Part shown: positions 51,361 to 59,453 of the stretch, in pieces
Layout of the letters: each line of letters begins with the position of its first letter
Numbering within the stretch: the first letter of the stretch is position 1
Origin: UBA5738 sp964470995
GTDB lineage: Bacteria; Patescibacteriota; Minisyncoccia; Minisyncoccales; UBA5738
Length of the DNA stretch: 64,000 bases
Assembly: GCA_964470995.1 (NCBI GenBank)
Contig: CAYYEP010000003.1
Location: 22,820 to 86,819, forward strand
Reading direction: 5' to 3'
Notes under the pieces: generated by a model
The model's input: the letters and a program-made list of their open reading frames with translations, nothing else
What the model was told of the DNA's origin: nothing
Database searches by the model: none
Program-made: the position numbers and the translations under genes

Positions 51361-51544
51361 GGTTTATTGAACAAATCTTAATACCCCGCGCGTTTTCCGC
51401 CGCGACTGCGGCGGGGCGCCTCCCGTAATCGGGAGGAAGCGGGGGGGATGAAGATTTTTCCCCGCAGTATGCGGGGGACGCCTGGAGCAAGGCGGAAGGC
51501 GGTTCAACCAAGATCACGTAGCGTTTGTCCCGGGGAGATTCATT
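51361..51544 (+). repeat. 184-nt structured dispersed repeat, copy A
   Basis: Nearly identical (about ten differences) to 63227-63410 and of the same length. It contains three strong hairpins: CCGCCGC-GACT-GCGGCGG type, CTCCCG-TAAT-CGGGAG and CCCCGC-AGTAT-GCGGGG. The end arms TTGAAC near the 5' end and GTTCAA near position 51502 could close the element. Both copies stop about 50 nt before a start codon. There is no coding sense in the forward direction. Confidence 0.9.
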
Positions 51545-51593
51545 GTAGTTTTCAATAATTTCATAATGAAAATAAATTAAAAGTCGTAAAAGC

Positions 51594-52580
51594 ATGATAA
51601 ACGTTAATTATCAGGAAATTGTCCAGGAGCTCTTAACCCAGCTTCCCGCCAAACAGCGCGAGGTTATCGAACGCCGTTTTGGTTTAAAAGGAGGGGAGCG
51701 CGAAACCTTGGAATCGATTGGCAAGAGCCATAGTATCTGCCGCGAGCGCGTCCGGCAAATTGAAAAGGTTAGCCTGGCTAAAATGAAGAAGAAAGCTTCG
51801 GGTTACAAGGAAGCCGCCAGGTTGTTCGCCAAGTATTTGAAGAATATCGGCGGCGTACGCGAGGAAAATGCCTTTTTAGAAGAATTGGGCGGCGGCGATT
51901 ACAAAGCGCATGCGTATTTCTTGCTGGCTCTTTCGGGTGATTTTGTCCGTGCCAGCGAAACTGAAGACTTCAATAGCCTTTGGGCGCTAAACAAAGAATC
52001 TCTTGAGACCGCCAAGAGCTTCATTAAAATTTGCCAGGACTTGCTCGAAGGCAAAAAGCAGCTTTTAGCGGTGCGCGAACTGGCTTTGGCTGGCGGATTA
52101 AAAAAGAACATCGCCGAATCCTACTTGGGAATTTCCCGCCGTGTGCAAAAAAACAAAGAGGGTTTATATGGATTGCGCGAATGGCCCGAAGTTAGTCCTA
52201 AGGGAATCAAGGACAAGATCTATTTATTGTTCAAAAAAAACCGCAAGCCACTTCATTTTACGGATGTGGCGGGTAAGATTGAGGGAAGCCTGGTGCAAAC
52301 CGTGCACAACGAACTTATTCGCGATAAGCGTTTTGTATTGATCGGTCGCGGCATTTATGCTTTGCGCGAGTGGGGATATGTTGAAGGCGACGTTAAGGAT
52401 GTGATTCTCAATATTTTCGCGACCGAAAACAAGCCCTTGACCAAAGATGAGATTCTTAGCCGCGTAATGAAGCAGCGCCTGATCAAGGAAAACACCGTGC
52501 TCATGAATTTGAGCAACAAAAAATATTTCACGCGCGACAATGAAGGCAAATATTGGCGCGGGAACGTGCAGGAAGCATAA
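51594..52580 (+). CDS. Sigma-70 region 4 domain fused to HARE-HTH domains; putative transcription regulator
   Basis: 328 residues. Residues about 8-65 are a sigma region 4 helix-turn-helix: LPAKQREVIERRFGL, ETLESIGKSHSICRERVRQIEK. No region 2 is present. A helical middle (about 85-190) precedes two C-terminal winged modules resembling HARE-HTH, as in the RNA polymerase delta subunit: GIKDKIYLLFKKNRKPLHFTDVA..RFVLIGRGIYALREWGY and DVILNIFATENKPLTKDEIL..YFTRDNEGKYWRG. It probably binds promoter DNA or RNA polymerase. It is expressed from the consensus promoter through the 184-nt element. Confidence 0.75.
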   Translation: MINVNYQEIVQELLTQLPAKQREVIERRFGLKGGERETLESIGKSHSICRERVRQIEKVSLAKMKKKASGYKEAARLFAKYLKNIGGVREENAFLEELGGGDYKAHAYFLLALSGDFVRASETEDFNSLWALNKESLETAKSFIKICQDLLEGKKQLLAVRELALAGGLKKNIAESYLGISRRVQKNKEGLYGLREWPEVSPKGIKDKIYLLFKKNRKPLHFTDVAGKIEGSLVQTVHNELIRDKRFVLIGRGIYALREWGYVEGDVKDVILNIFATENKPLTKDEILSRVMKQRLIKENTVLMNLSNKKYFTRDNEGKYWRGNVQEA

Positions 52581-52656
52581 TCTTTTAATTCTGGGTGGCT
52601 CAAGCTATAATCAAAGCGTATCTGCGACGCTTATTTTGCGTTTATATTAATCAATC

Positions 52657-53973
52657 GTGTTTCAAGAAATAGGAGAGGGTATCGCATTTTTATGGAAGCT
52701 TTTCTGTTACTGGTGGTGGATACCGGGGTTTTTCTATTTTCAAAAAAAATTTGAACATTATTGGACTTGGTGGCGCCGGGAAATGTGGTATGGCACGCTT
52801 TATAAACCTACTTTGCTTGAAATTCGCATACCCAAGGAAATTTTTAAACCGATCCGTGCCATGGAAATGGTTTTTACGGCTTTGCACGGCGCAATCTATA
52901 ACGATCCCGATTGGTGGGAAAAATACATTACCGGCGAGCCGCAAACAAGCTATTCGTTCGAAATGGCGTCTATCGACGGCCAGATCCATTTTTATATCCG
53001 TGTTCATGGCGATTACCGCGATCAAGTGGAGGCGGCGATCTATTCGCAATTTCCCGGCGCCGAAATCGAAGCGGTACCCGATTATACCAAGCAAATTCCA
53101 ATGGATATCCCAAATCAAGGATGGGATCTTCATGGCTGGGACTGGAAGATGGTAAGGCCGGCGAATTATCCAATCCCGACCTACAAATCGTTTGAGGAAG
53201 AAAACAAGAATGCCGAAGAAGAAGAAAAAATCGATTTTATGACGTCCCTGATGGAGGGTATGGCGAAATTGAAACCCGGCGAACAAATGTGGATCCAAAT
53301 TCGCGCCAAACCGATTTATTATGCCTTGCCTAACGGCGAAAAATTTGTTAAAGACGGCGAGCACTTGCGCGACGTGCTGGCCAAGCGCATTGACGAAAAG
53401 GAAATTAAACTGCCGCCGCTCTGGAAAGAGTTGCTTGACTTTGTCGTGCACGGCGCAACCGCTCCGGAAGAAAAACCCCAGGAACTTTTCCCGGCTGAAA
53501 TGCGCCTGACCACCGGCGAAAGAAAAGCCATTGACGAAGTGGAGCGAAAATCCTCCAAGCCGATTTTTTCCTGCACGATTCGCAATATCTATTTAGGCAA
53601 ACGGGATGTTTGGTTCAAGCCCAACCACCGCCTTTTTTATAATTATTTCAACCATTTTACTGATCCCGATATCAATTCGCTTTGGATTTGGACTAAAACC
53701 TTGACGCGCGTTAAAAAATCCCCGTTCTGGTTTATAAACTACATCGCGCCGCGCCGCGCCTATGTAAAGTGCCGCCATCTTTTGCGCAGTTACCGGGACC
53801 GGGTAGAGTATTACAGCCCATGGGAAAAAGGAGATGAAGGCGCCAAGATCAGGCTTAACGTTGAGGAGATGGCCACGCTTTATCACTTCCCGTCGTACGG
53901 CGTTTCTCCCACGCCCGGTATCCATCGTACCGAAGCCCGGGAAACCGCCGCGCCTCATAATCTGCCAATCTAA
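52657..53973 (+). CDS. Partner protein of the VirD4-like ATPase (membrane-proximal, CPR-type)
   Basis: 438 residues from GTG 52657. A very Trp/Tyr-rich N-terminus (FLWKLFCYWWWIPGFFYFQKKFEHYWTWWRREMWY) could sit in or on the membrane. The rest is a soluble domain with SFEMASIDGQIHFYIRVHGDYRDQVEAAIYSQFPGAEIE, a ferredoxin-like alpha/beta pattern as found in front of HerA/VirD4 ATPases in conjugation-type proteins. It ends with a flexible tail. The ATPase gene follows 212 nt later on the same strand; in other systems the two parts are one chain. Likely membrane recruiter or channel part for the ATPase. Confidence 0.6.
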   Translation: MFQEIGEGIAFLWKLFCYWWWIPGFFYFQKKFEHYWTWWRREMWYGTLYKPTLLEIRIPKEIFKPIRAMEMVFTALHGAIYNDPDWWEKYITGEPQTSYSFEMASIDGQIHFYIRVHGDYRDQVEAAIYSQFPGAEIEAVPDYTKQIPMDIPNQGWDLHGWDWKMVRPANYPIPTYKSFEEENKNAEEEEKIDFMTSLMEGMAKLKPGEQMWIQIRAKPIYYALPNGEKFVKDGEHLRDVLAKRIDEKEIKLPPLWKELLDFVVHGATAPEEKPQELFPAEMRLTTGERKAIDEVERKSSKPIFSCTIRNIYLGKRDVWFKPNHRLFYNYFNHFTDPDINSLWIWTKTLTRVKKSPFWFINYIAPRRAYVKCRHLLRSYRDRVEYYSPWEKGDEGAKIRLNVEEMATLYHFPSYGVSPTPGIHRTEARETAAPHNLPI

Positions 53974-54003
53974 AAACGGCCTTCCGAAAGGGCCGTTTTT
54001 TTG
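53974..54003 (+). terminator. Rho-independent terminator
   Basis: AAAACGGCC and GGCCGTTTTTTT around a TTCCGAAAG loop directly behind the stop codon. It separates the partner gene from the ATPase gene, so the ATPase is partly uncoupled or needs its own promoter. Confidence 0.85.
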
Positions 54004-54185
54004 GTTACGAGAAATTTCAGATTCCAAACAAATTCCAATGATCAAAATCGTAATGGCCAAAAGAATTGTTTTAAATGCCGGGATTTTGATATGGTTTGTG
54101 ATTTGGCGCTGGTAATTGGGAATTCAAACCGGTTGGTCAAAGCCTTCGAAAAAGGGTAAAATGAAAAAATACGAAAAAAAATCCA

Positions 54186-56066
54186 ATGGAAAGGGAAAAA
54201 AACAATCTGATTTATATTGGCGAAGTAACCTGGCGCGGCAAGAATACCAAATTCGGCATCAAGCCTGATGACCGCCGCCGCCACATGTATCTGGTTGGGA
54301 AGACCGGGATGGGCAAATCAAATCTGCTGGAAAATATGGCTATCCAGGACATTCAGGCTGGCCGGGGAGTGGCCTTTATCGATCCGCACGGCGAAGCTGC
54401 GGAAAAGATTTTGGATTACGTTCCTTCTTGGCGCGTCAACGACGTTATCTACTTTAATCCGGGTGACGTAGGCTATCCCACAGCTTTTAATGTAATGGAG
54501 ATCTCCAATCCTGAACAGCGCAACCTGATTACCGCGGGCTTGATGGCGGTTTTTAAAAAGATATGGCCCGACGTGTGGTCGGCCCGCATGGAATACATTT
54601 TAAATAACACCATTTTAGCACTCCTGGAATATCCCAACGCCACGCTTTTGGCGATCAATCGCATGTTCTCCGACCCGGGTTTCCGCGCCAAGGTGGTGGA
54701 AAGGGTAACCGATCCTATCATTAAGTCTTTCTGGCTGACCGAGTACGCCAACTATGATCCCAAATACGAGCGCGAATCCACTGCCGCTATCCAGAACAAG
54801 ATCGGCCAGTTTATCGCCAATCCTCTGATGCGCAATATCCTGGGCCAGGTAAAATCCAGCGTCGATATGCGCAAGATTATGGACGAAAAAAAGATATTGA
54901 TCGTCAATATTTCCAAAGGTATGGTGGGCGAGGACAGTTCCCGGCTTTTTGGCGCGATGCTGATTACCAAACTGCAGCTTGCCGCTATGTCGCGCCAGGA
55001 TATATCCGAACAGGAGCGCGAAGATTTCTACCTTTATGTTGATGAGTTTCAAAATTTTGCTACCGAGTCTTTTGCCAACATTTTGTCCGAGGCGCGCAAA
55101 TACCGCTTAAACCTCGTATTGGCCAACCAGTACCTGGGACAACTTGAGGAGATGGGTGCCGCCGGTAAAAGCACCAAAGTCAAAGATGCGGTTTTCGGCA
55201 ATGTGGGCACTATGATCGTTTTTCGCGTCGGCGCTGAAGATGCAGAGTTCTTGGAACCGGAATTCGCTCCCGATATTTTAATCGAAGACTTTGTGAATCT
55301 GGGTAAATACCACGTTTATTTGAAGCTGATGATTGATGGCATCACCAGCGCGCCTTTTTCGGCAAAGACGCTGCCGCCCATTGAAAAACTGGCGGTTTCT
55401 GAACGGGAAAAAATCATCAATGTTTCCCGCGAGCGTTACAGCGTGCCGCGCGCGATAATTGAAGAAAAGATCGCCAAATGGACCGGCGAAATGAGCGAAT
55501 CGACCGCTAAGAACCCGCCCGCCAATAACGGACAGAACGCATCCAAAATGCACGAGATAACCTGCTCGATGTGCGGCAAAAAGACCAAAGTGATCTTCGA
55601 ACCCGAACCGGGCCGCAAGGTTTATTGCAAGCCGTGCTTAAAGAAGCTTCAGGAAGCCAATAGTTCGCGCTCGGAAAACAGAGCGCCGGATAGCGGCGCG
55701 GCTTCCGGCGTTTCGGGGCCGGCGACATCCGGCTTACCGGCAAGCAACGGCGCGGGGAATAACTCATCCACCCGTCCGCCCGCGGCTTCCCGCTACAATT
55801 TACGGCCGGAATCAGCGGCGCCGTCGGCGGTAAATCCGATGCCGCGACCTTCGGTGCCGTCCGTCAAGACTCCTTCTGCAGCACCTTCGCGGCCGCAATT
55901 TTCTCTCAATGACTTGGCGCGCGCCCAGCCGCAAAAATTTGACGTGCCGCGGCGGTCCGAACCTCTTCGGGCCAAAAAGGAAGTCCATATGGATGAGCTT
56001 AAAAAAGCGTTGAGCGACGCCCTGGGGATCTCCGGACAAGCCGGCGGCAAAAAAAACGACAAATAA
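54186..56066 (+). CDS. VirD4/TraG/HerA-like DNA-pumping ATPase with zinc ribbon
   Basis: 626 residues. Walker A GKTGMGKS (38-45), IDPHGEAAEKIL, the Walker B YVDEFQNFATESF (Asp286, Glu287), and the sensor-like NLVLANQYLGQL match the type IV coupling protein group. No N-terminal membrane helices, so membrane contact may come from the preceding protein. After the ATPase domain (about 1-420) there is a four-Cys zinc ribbon (Cys460, Cys463, Cys481, Cys484) and a long Pro/Ser/Ala-rich disordered tail with a final helix (MDELKKALSDALGIS). Likely moves DNA (or protein-DNA) at the membrane, perhaps linked to ComEC-type uptake. Confidence 0.8.
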   Translation: MEREKNNLIYIGEVTWRGKNTKFGIKPDDRRRHMYLVGKTGMGKSNLLENMAIQDIQAGRGVAFIDPHGEAAEKILDYVPSWRVNDVIYFNPGDVGYPTAFNVMEISNPEQRNLITAGLMAVFKKIWPDVWSARMEYILNNTILALLEYPNATLLAINRMFSDPGFRAKVVERVTDPIIKSFWLTEYANYDPKYERESTAAIQNKIGQFIANPLMRNILGQVKSSVDMRKIMDEKKILIVNISKGMVGEDSSRLFGAMLITKLQLAAMSRQDISEQEREDFYLYVDEFQNFATESFANILSEARKYRLNLVLANQYLGQLEEMGAAGKSTKVKDAVFGNVGTMIVFRVGAEDAEFLEPEFAPDILIEDFVNLGKYHVYLKLMIDGITSAPFSAKTLPPIEKLAVSEREKIINVSRERYSVPRAIIEEKIAKWTGEMSESTAKNPPANNGQNASKMHEITCSMCGKKTKVIFEPEPGRKVYCKPCLKKLQEANSSRSENRAPDSGAASGVSGPATSGLPASNGAGNNSSTRPPAASRYNLRPESAAPSAVNPMPRPSVPSVKTPSAAPSRPQFSLNDLARAQPQKFDVPRRSEPLRAKKEVHMDELKKALSDALGISGQAGGKKNDK

Positions 56067-56075
56067 TTTCTTCAT

Positions 56076-57302
56076 ATGAAACTTCTAAAAGACGGTATTT
56101 TTACCAATAAACGGGTGTTGGTGCGCTGCGATTTCAATGTGGCGATCGACGATAACGGCAAGATTGTCGATGACTTCCGCATTATCAAAGCCTTGCCCAC
56201 GATCAAGTACCTGATTAAAAGCGGGGCGATTGTCGTTTTGATAAGCCACCTGGAGAAGAAAGGTAAAATTTTAAGCCTCGAAGAGGTTGCTTACCACCTG
56301 GGAAGACTATTGTCGGAAAACATTACTTTTTTGGATGACTGTGTTGGCGATCACGTCAAGGATACCATTCGCAAAGGAAAGCCCGGCGATATTTTTTTAC
56401 TTGAGAATTTGCGCTTCCATAAAGAAGAGAAAATGAATGAGGATGATTTTGCGCAAAAGCTCGCTAAACTTGGGGATTTTTACGTTAACGAAGCGTTTTC
56501 GTGCTCGCACCGGGCGCATGCCTCAATCGCCTCGCTTCCCAAATATCTGCCGTCCTATGCCGGCCTTCTGCTCGAAGAAGAGACGGCCAATCTTAGCCGT
56601 ATAATCAAGAATCCGGCTCATCCATTCGTGGTAATTATTGGCGGCTCGAAAGTGGAAACGAAAAGCAAGATGATAGTTAATATTTCCAAGATCGCCGACC
56701 ACGTCCTCATTGGTTCAAAGATTGGTGAAGATATTTTGATACAAAAACAGCAGTTAATGGGCCGCCGGGAAGTTAAGCGCGACCCGGCCGTTGACGCGAT
56801 CGATCTGACCAGTCCCCGGATTCATATGCCTATTGATGGCGTTCTGGCCCTGCGCGACCTTTCCGAAGGCTATTCGCGCCGCGCCGCAATCGGCAAGATG
56901 CGCGGCGAAGAGGATATCTATGATATCGGGCCGGAAACCGTTAAATTCTTTGCCGACATTATCAAGGATGCCCGAACGATTTTTTTCAACGGTCCGGTCG
57001 GATTATTCGAGCGGCAGGAATTTTCTATCGGCACCAAATCCTTGCTGGAAGCGATCTCGCGCGCCCATAACGCTTACCGCGTTGCAGGCGGCGGGGAAAC
57101 TATTGAGGCCATTCACAAGTTTAGTGCCGAAAAGATATTTAATTTCATTTCCACCGGCGGCGGAGCGATGCTGGATTATCTTTCGGGCAACGTTTTGCCC
57201 GGTATTTCCGCTTTGGAGCGCAGCGTTCGCGCCGCCGCTCCGGTTAAGGCGGCCGCCGTGCCTTCCCCGATTCCATTGCCGGATCATAATCTTAAAAAAT
57301 GA
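56076..57302 (+). CDS. pgk: Phosphoglycerate kinase
   Basis: 408 residues. N-domain substrate sites RVLVRCDFNVAID, ISHLEKKGK and the LLENLRFHKEEK, CSHRAHASI; hinge VVIIGGSKVETK; C-domain nucleotide loop AGGGETIEAI and STGGGAMLDYLSG. It transfers phosphate from 1,3-bisphosphoglycerate to ADP in glycolysis. A slightly unusual feature is that N-domain His-substrate loop reads SHLEKKGK where many have SHLGRPKG. A 25-residue Ala/Pro tail extends past the usual end. It starts 9 nt after the ATPase stop. Confidence 0.95.
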   Translation: MKLLKDGIFTNKRVLVRCDFNVAIDDNGKIVDDFRIIKALPTIKYLIKSGAIVVLISHLEKKGKILSLEEVAYHLGRLLSENITFLDDCVGDHVKDTIRKGKPGDIFLLENLRFHKEEKMNEDDFAQKLAKLGDFYVNEAFSCSHRAHASIASLPKYLPSYAGLLLEEETANLSRIIKNPAHPFVVIIGGSKVETKSKMIVNISKIADHVLIGSKIGEDILIQKQQLMGRREVKRDPAVDAIDLTSPRIHMPIDGVLALRDLSEGYSRRAAIGKMRGEEDIYDIGPETVKFFADIIKDARTIFFNGPVGLFERQEFSIGTKSLLEAISRAHNAYRVAGGGETIEAIHKFSAEKIFNFISTGGGAMLDYLSGNVLPGISALERSVRAAAPVKAAAVPSPIPLPDHNLKK

Positions 57303-57358
57303 AACGCTTCCAATAGCTTAAAATTAGTTCGGGTGAATAACCTCATCTACCAAGAAAA

Positions 57359-58519
57359 ATGACCGAAGGAAAAATAAAAAACATGGATGTAGTGGCGGAG
57401 CGCGTCCGCCGGGCGGTTAAAAATGGAGAAAAGATTATTATCTACGGCGACTCTGATCTTGACGGCGTGTCGGCTTCAATTATGGCCGGTGAAATCGTCA
57501 AAAATCTGGGCGGACGCGTCGAGGTTTATTACTTTCCGAACCGCGAAACGGAAGGTTACGGCATCAACCGGATTGCGTTAGGAAGACTAAAAATCCACGC
57601 TCCGGCGCTTTTGATTGCCGTTGATCTTGGCATCGGCAATTTCAGCGAGGTCAAGCTGGCTCGCGAGCTTGGTTTTTCCACGGTTATTATCGATCACCAC
57701 GAAATATTGGACGGCGTACCCGAAGCCGATATTATCGTTGACCCAAAACAGCCTGGCGATAATTATCCTTTCAAATTATTTTGCGCCGCCGGTTTGGTTT
57801 TTAAACTGGCCGAAGAAGTGTTTGGAAATGATTTTCATGGCAGTCTCCGCCAAAGTTTCGCGGAGCTTGCTGCGCTGGCTACAATCGCCGATATGATGCC
57901 CCGGGAGGAGGGAAACAAGGATATTATCAGCGAAGGAATCAGCGCCATCAGGCATTCTTTCCGTCCCGGTATCCGGGCATTCTTTGACACCGACGCGTTC
58001 TTCGAGAATGACTCGCGCAATTTTAATAACCGTATCAACCGAATCATCACGGTTCTAAACGTCCGTGATCTGCGCGGCGGCGTTCCCGCGGCCTTCGAAT
58101 TGCTGCGCACTCCCAACTTAAATAAAGCCGCCGTGCTTATCCGCGAGTTTCTTGCGATCAATGAACTGCGCCGCAAAAAAATCGATGGTATGGTTGCATC
58201 AATCGAAAAACGTCTCAACCCGGCCGATTTGATAATCTTTGAAGGCGATACGGATTGGGAGTCTAATCTATTGGGGACGATCGCTTCAATTTTAAGCATT
58301 AGGTATCAAAAACCAACCTTCATCTACAAAAAAATGGAAACCGAAAGCCAAGGAACGGTACGTTCAATCGATATGATTGATAGCGTGGCGCTGATGAAAA
58401 AATGTAAAGACCTCCTGATAACCTTCGGCGGCCATCCCAAAGCCTCGGGCTTCCGTGTAAAAAACGAAAATCTGTCCAACTTCAAAACCTGCCTTCTGGA
58501 GAACCTAAAAAAGAATTGA
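57359..58519 (+). CDS. DHH-family phosphoesterase (RecJ-like)
   Basis: 386 residues. DHH domain motifs: YGDSDLDGVSASI (motif I, normally DxDxDG), IAVDLGIG, the DHH in VIIDHHEIL, ADIIVDPKQPGD, and a C-terminal DHHA1 domain ending FGGHPKASGF. RecJ proteins are single-strand 5'-3' exonucleases; related short proteins act as nanoRNases or cyclic dinucleotide phosphodiesterases. At 386 residues this lacks the OB domain of full RecJ, so the exact substrate is open. It begins 56 nt after pgk. Confidence 0.82.
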   Translation: MTEGKIKNMDVVAERVRRAVKNGEKIIIYGDSDLDGVSASIMAGEIVKNLGGRVEVYYFPNRETEGYGINRIALGRLKIHAPALLIAVDLGIGNFSEVKLARELGFSTVIIDHHEILDGVPEADIIVDPKQPGDNYPFKLFCAAGLVFKLAEEVFGNDFHGSLRQSFAELAALATIADMMPREEGNKDIISEGISAIRHSFRPGIRAFFDTDAFFENDSRNFNNRINRIITVLNVRDLRGGVPAAFELLRTPNLNKAAVLIREFLAINELRRKKIDGMVASIEKRLNPADLIIFEGDTDWESNLLGTIASILSIRYQKPTFIYKKMETESQGTVRSIDMIDSVALMKKCKDLLITFGGHPKASGFRVKNENLSNFKTCLLENLKKN

Positions 58520-58560
58520 TTACTGTCTGTTAATGATAAACCGCTCGTTAGGTATTTTGG

Positions 58561-58602
58561 GGTCTAAGCGCCCGCGATTACGCGAGGGTTAGACTCCCCG
58601 AA
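58561..58602 (+). terminator. Long hairpin after the DHH gene
   Basis: GGGGTCTAA and TTAGACTCCCC with an inner CGCG-ATTA-CGCG helix form a stable cruciform-like structure, with no T-run. Possibly a 3' end hairpin. From 58604 to 58803 I see no supported gene: a minus-strand frame (58893-58621) covers it but starts inside rnpB. Confidence 0.45.
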
Positions 58603-58803
58603 AACACAATATCCGCGCAACTATAGAACGATATTCGCCAAGGGAAAAGGATGCTTCCAGGTTTGGCAAACAACGAACCCGGGAATCAAATCTTTCCATA
58701 CCGACTGTTGCCTGGCCGCCATTGCCGAGTAAATCGAGTTAATCGCTAAATTCAGCCTCGCCTCCGGGATAACGCAGGTATTTTTCACCAAGCTCAATGG
58801 AAT

Positions 58804-58833
58804 TTGACAAAAGTCAAATTTAATTGTTAAAAT
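58804..58833 (+). promoter_or_regulatory. Promoter of rnpB
   Basis: Perfect TTGACA at 58804-58809, 18-nt spacer, TAAAAT at 58828-58833. Predicted start about 58840, some 10 nt before the P1 helix of RNase P RNA. Confidence 0.75.
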
Positions 58834-58847
58834 ATAAAGGTTGGACG

Positions 58848-59365
58848 GCAAACCCAAGCCGGAAAAGCAACTGCTCTTATGGTTTAAAACCATTGGAGAG
58901 GAAAGTCCGAACTTCCATTTCCCGTTTTACGGGATCTAATCTGTAAAGGGTAACGCCCTTCTACTGCAAAGTGCGAGGTGCGAACAGAAACGCCCTGATC
59001 CGAAAGGCGCGGGGCTCCCGAACCGCAAGGCGAGGGATGTGGCCTATGGCAACATAGGAATGAAACGGCTAAATCCTTACTGGATGCAAGAGTAAACCCG
59101 CCCAAATTTTTGTCCTTTGTTTTGTAAGCTAAACTATGTTCTGTTTCTGCGCTATGGAAAGCCATAAAAGTGGATGGGGCATGGGGCTTATAAAAATAAA
59201 CCTTAAGAACTATTTTAAGGGCAAAAATTTGGGCGGGACCAAGTAACTCGCTAGAGGCGGCAAGTAATTGCCGTCCCAGATAAATAGTTGCTCATTCGGC
59301 TGATTCGGGACTTGTCCCGAGCCTGCCGAGGGACAGAATTCGGCTTATTGCCGGCTTGGGCTTTC
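58848..59365 (+). ncRNA. rnpB: RNase P RNA, with an enlarged P15 region
   Basis: The catalytic RNA that matures the 5' ends of tRNAs. P1 is formed by AACCCAAGCCGG (58851-58862) and CCGGCTTGGG (59351-59360). Conserved region I is GAGAGGAAAGTCCGAAC (from 58896), the specificity-domain sequence GTGCGAGGTGCGAACAGAAAC follows, then GATGCAAGAGTAAACCC and the 3' core AGATAAATAGTTGCTC and ACAGAATTCGGCTTAT (59333 on). At about 518 nt it is clearly longer than the usual 350-400. The extra length is mainly a 109-nt loop closed by a 16-bp helix (59097-59112 with 59222-59237) at the P15-P17 position, plus a CGGGACTTGTCCCG hairpin near the 3' end. Confidence 0.92.
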
Positions 59366-59399
59366 TGTCGATGTTGAATTTCTTATTAAGTAAAAAAGT

Positions 59400-59447
59400 T
59401 TCTGCAAGGTCGCACCTTGCAAGCTTGCAAGGTGCGACCTTGCAGAA
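59400..59447 (+). repeat. REP palindrome copy 4, just upstream of murJ
   Basis: Perfect 48-nt palindrome identical to the one inside the RAYT gene. It ends 6 nt before the murJ ATG, in the place of a Shine-Dalgarno sequence, so the mRNA would present a 24-bp hairpin directly in front of the start codon. Confidence 0.95.
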
Positions 59448-59453
59448 CTGGTT

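Noticed and set aside
51344..51595. Minus-strand ORF over the 184-nt repeat.
   Set aside because: The frame is open because of the GC-rich repeat; it uses Pro/Ala/Gly-rich translation of hairpin arms and would overlap the start of the sigma-4/HARE gene.
58621..58893. 90-codon minus-strand frame between the DHH gene and rnpB.
   Set aside because: Its start lies inside the RNase P RNA and it crosses the rnpB promoter. The C-terminal part looks protein-like, but there is no support beyond an open frame.
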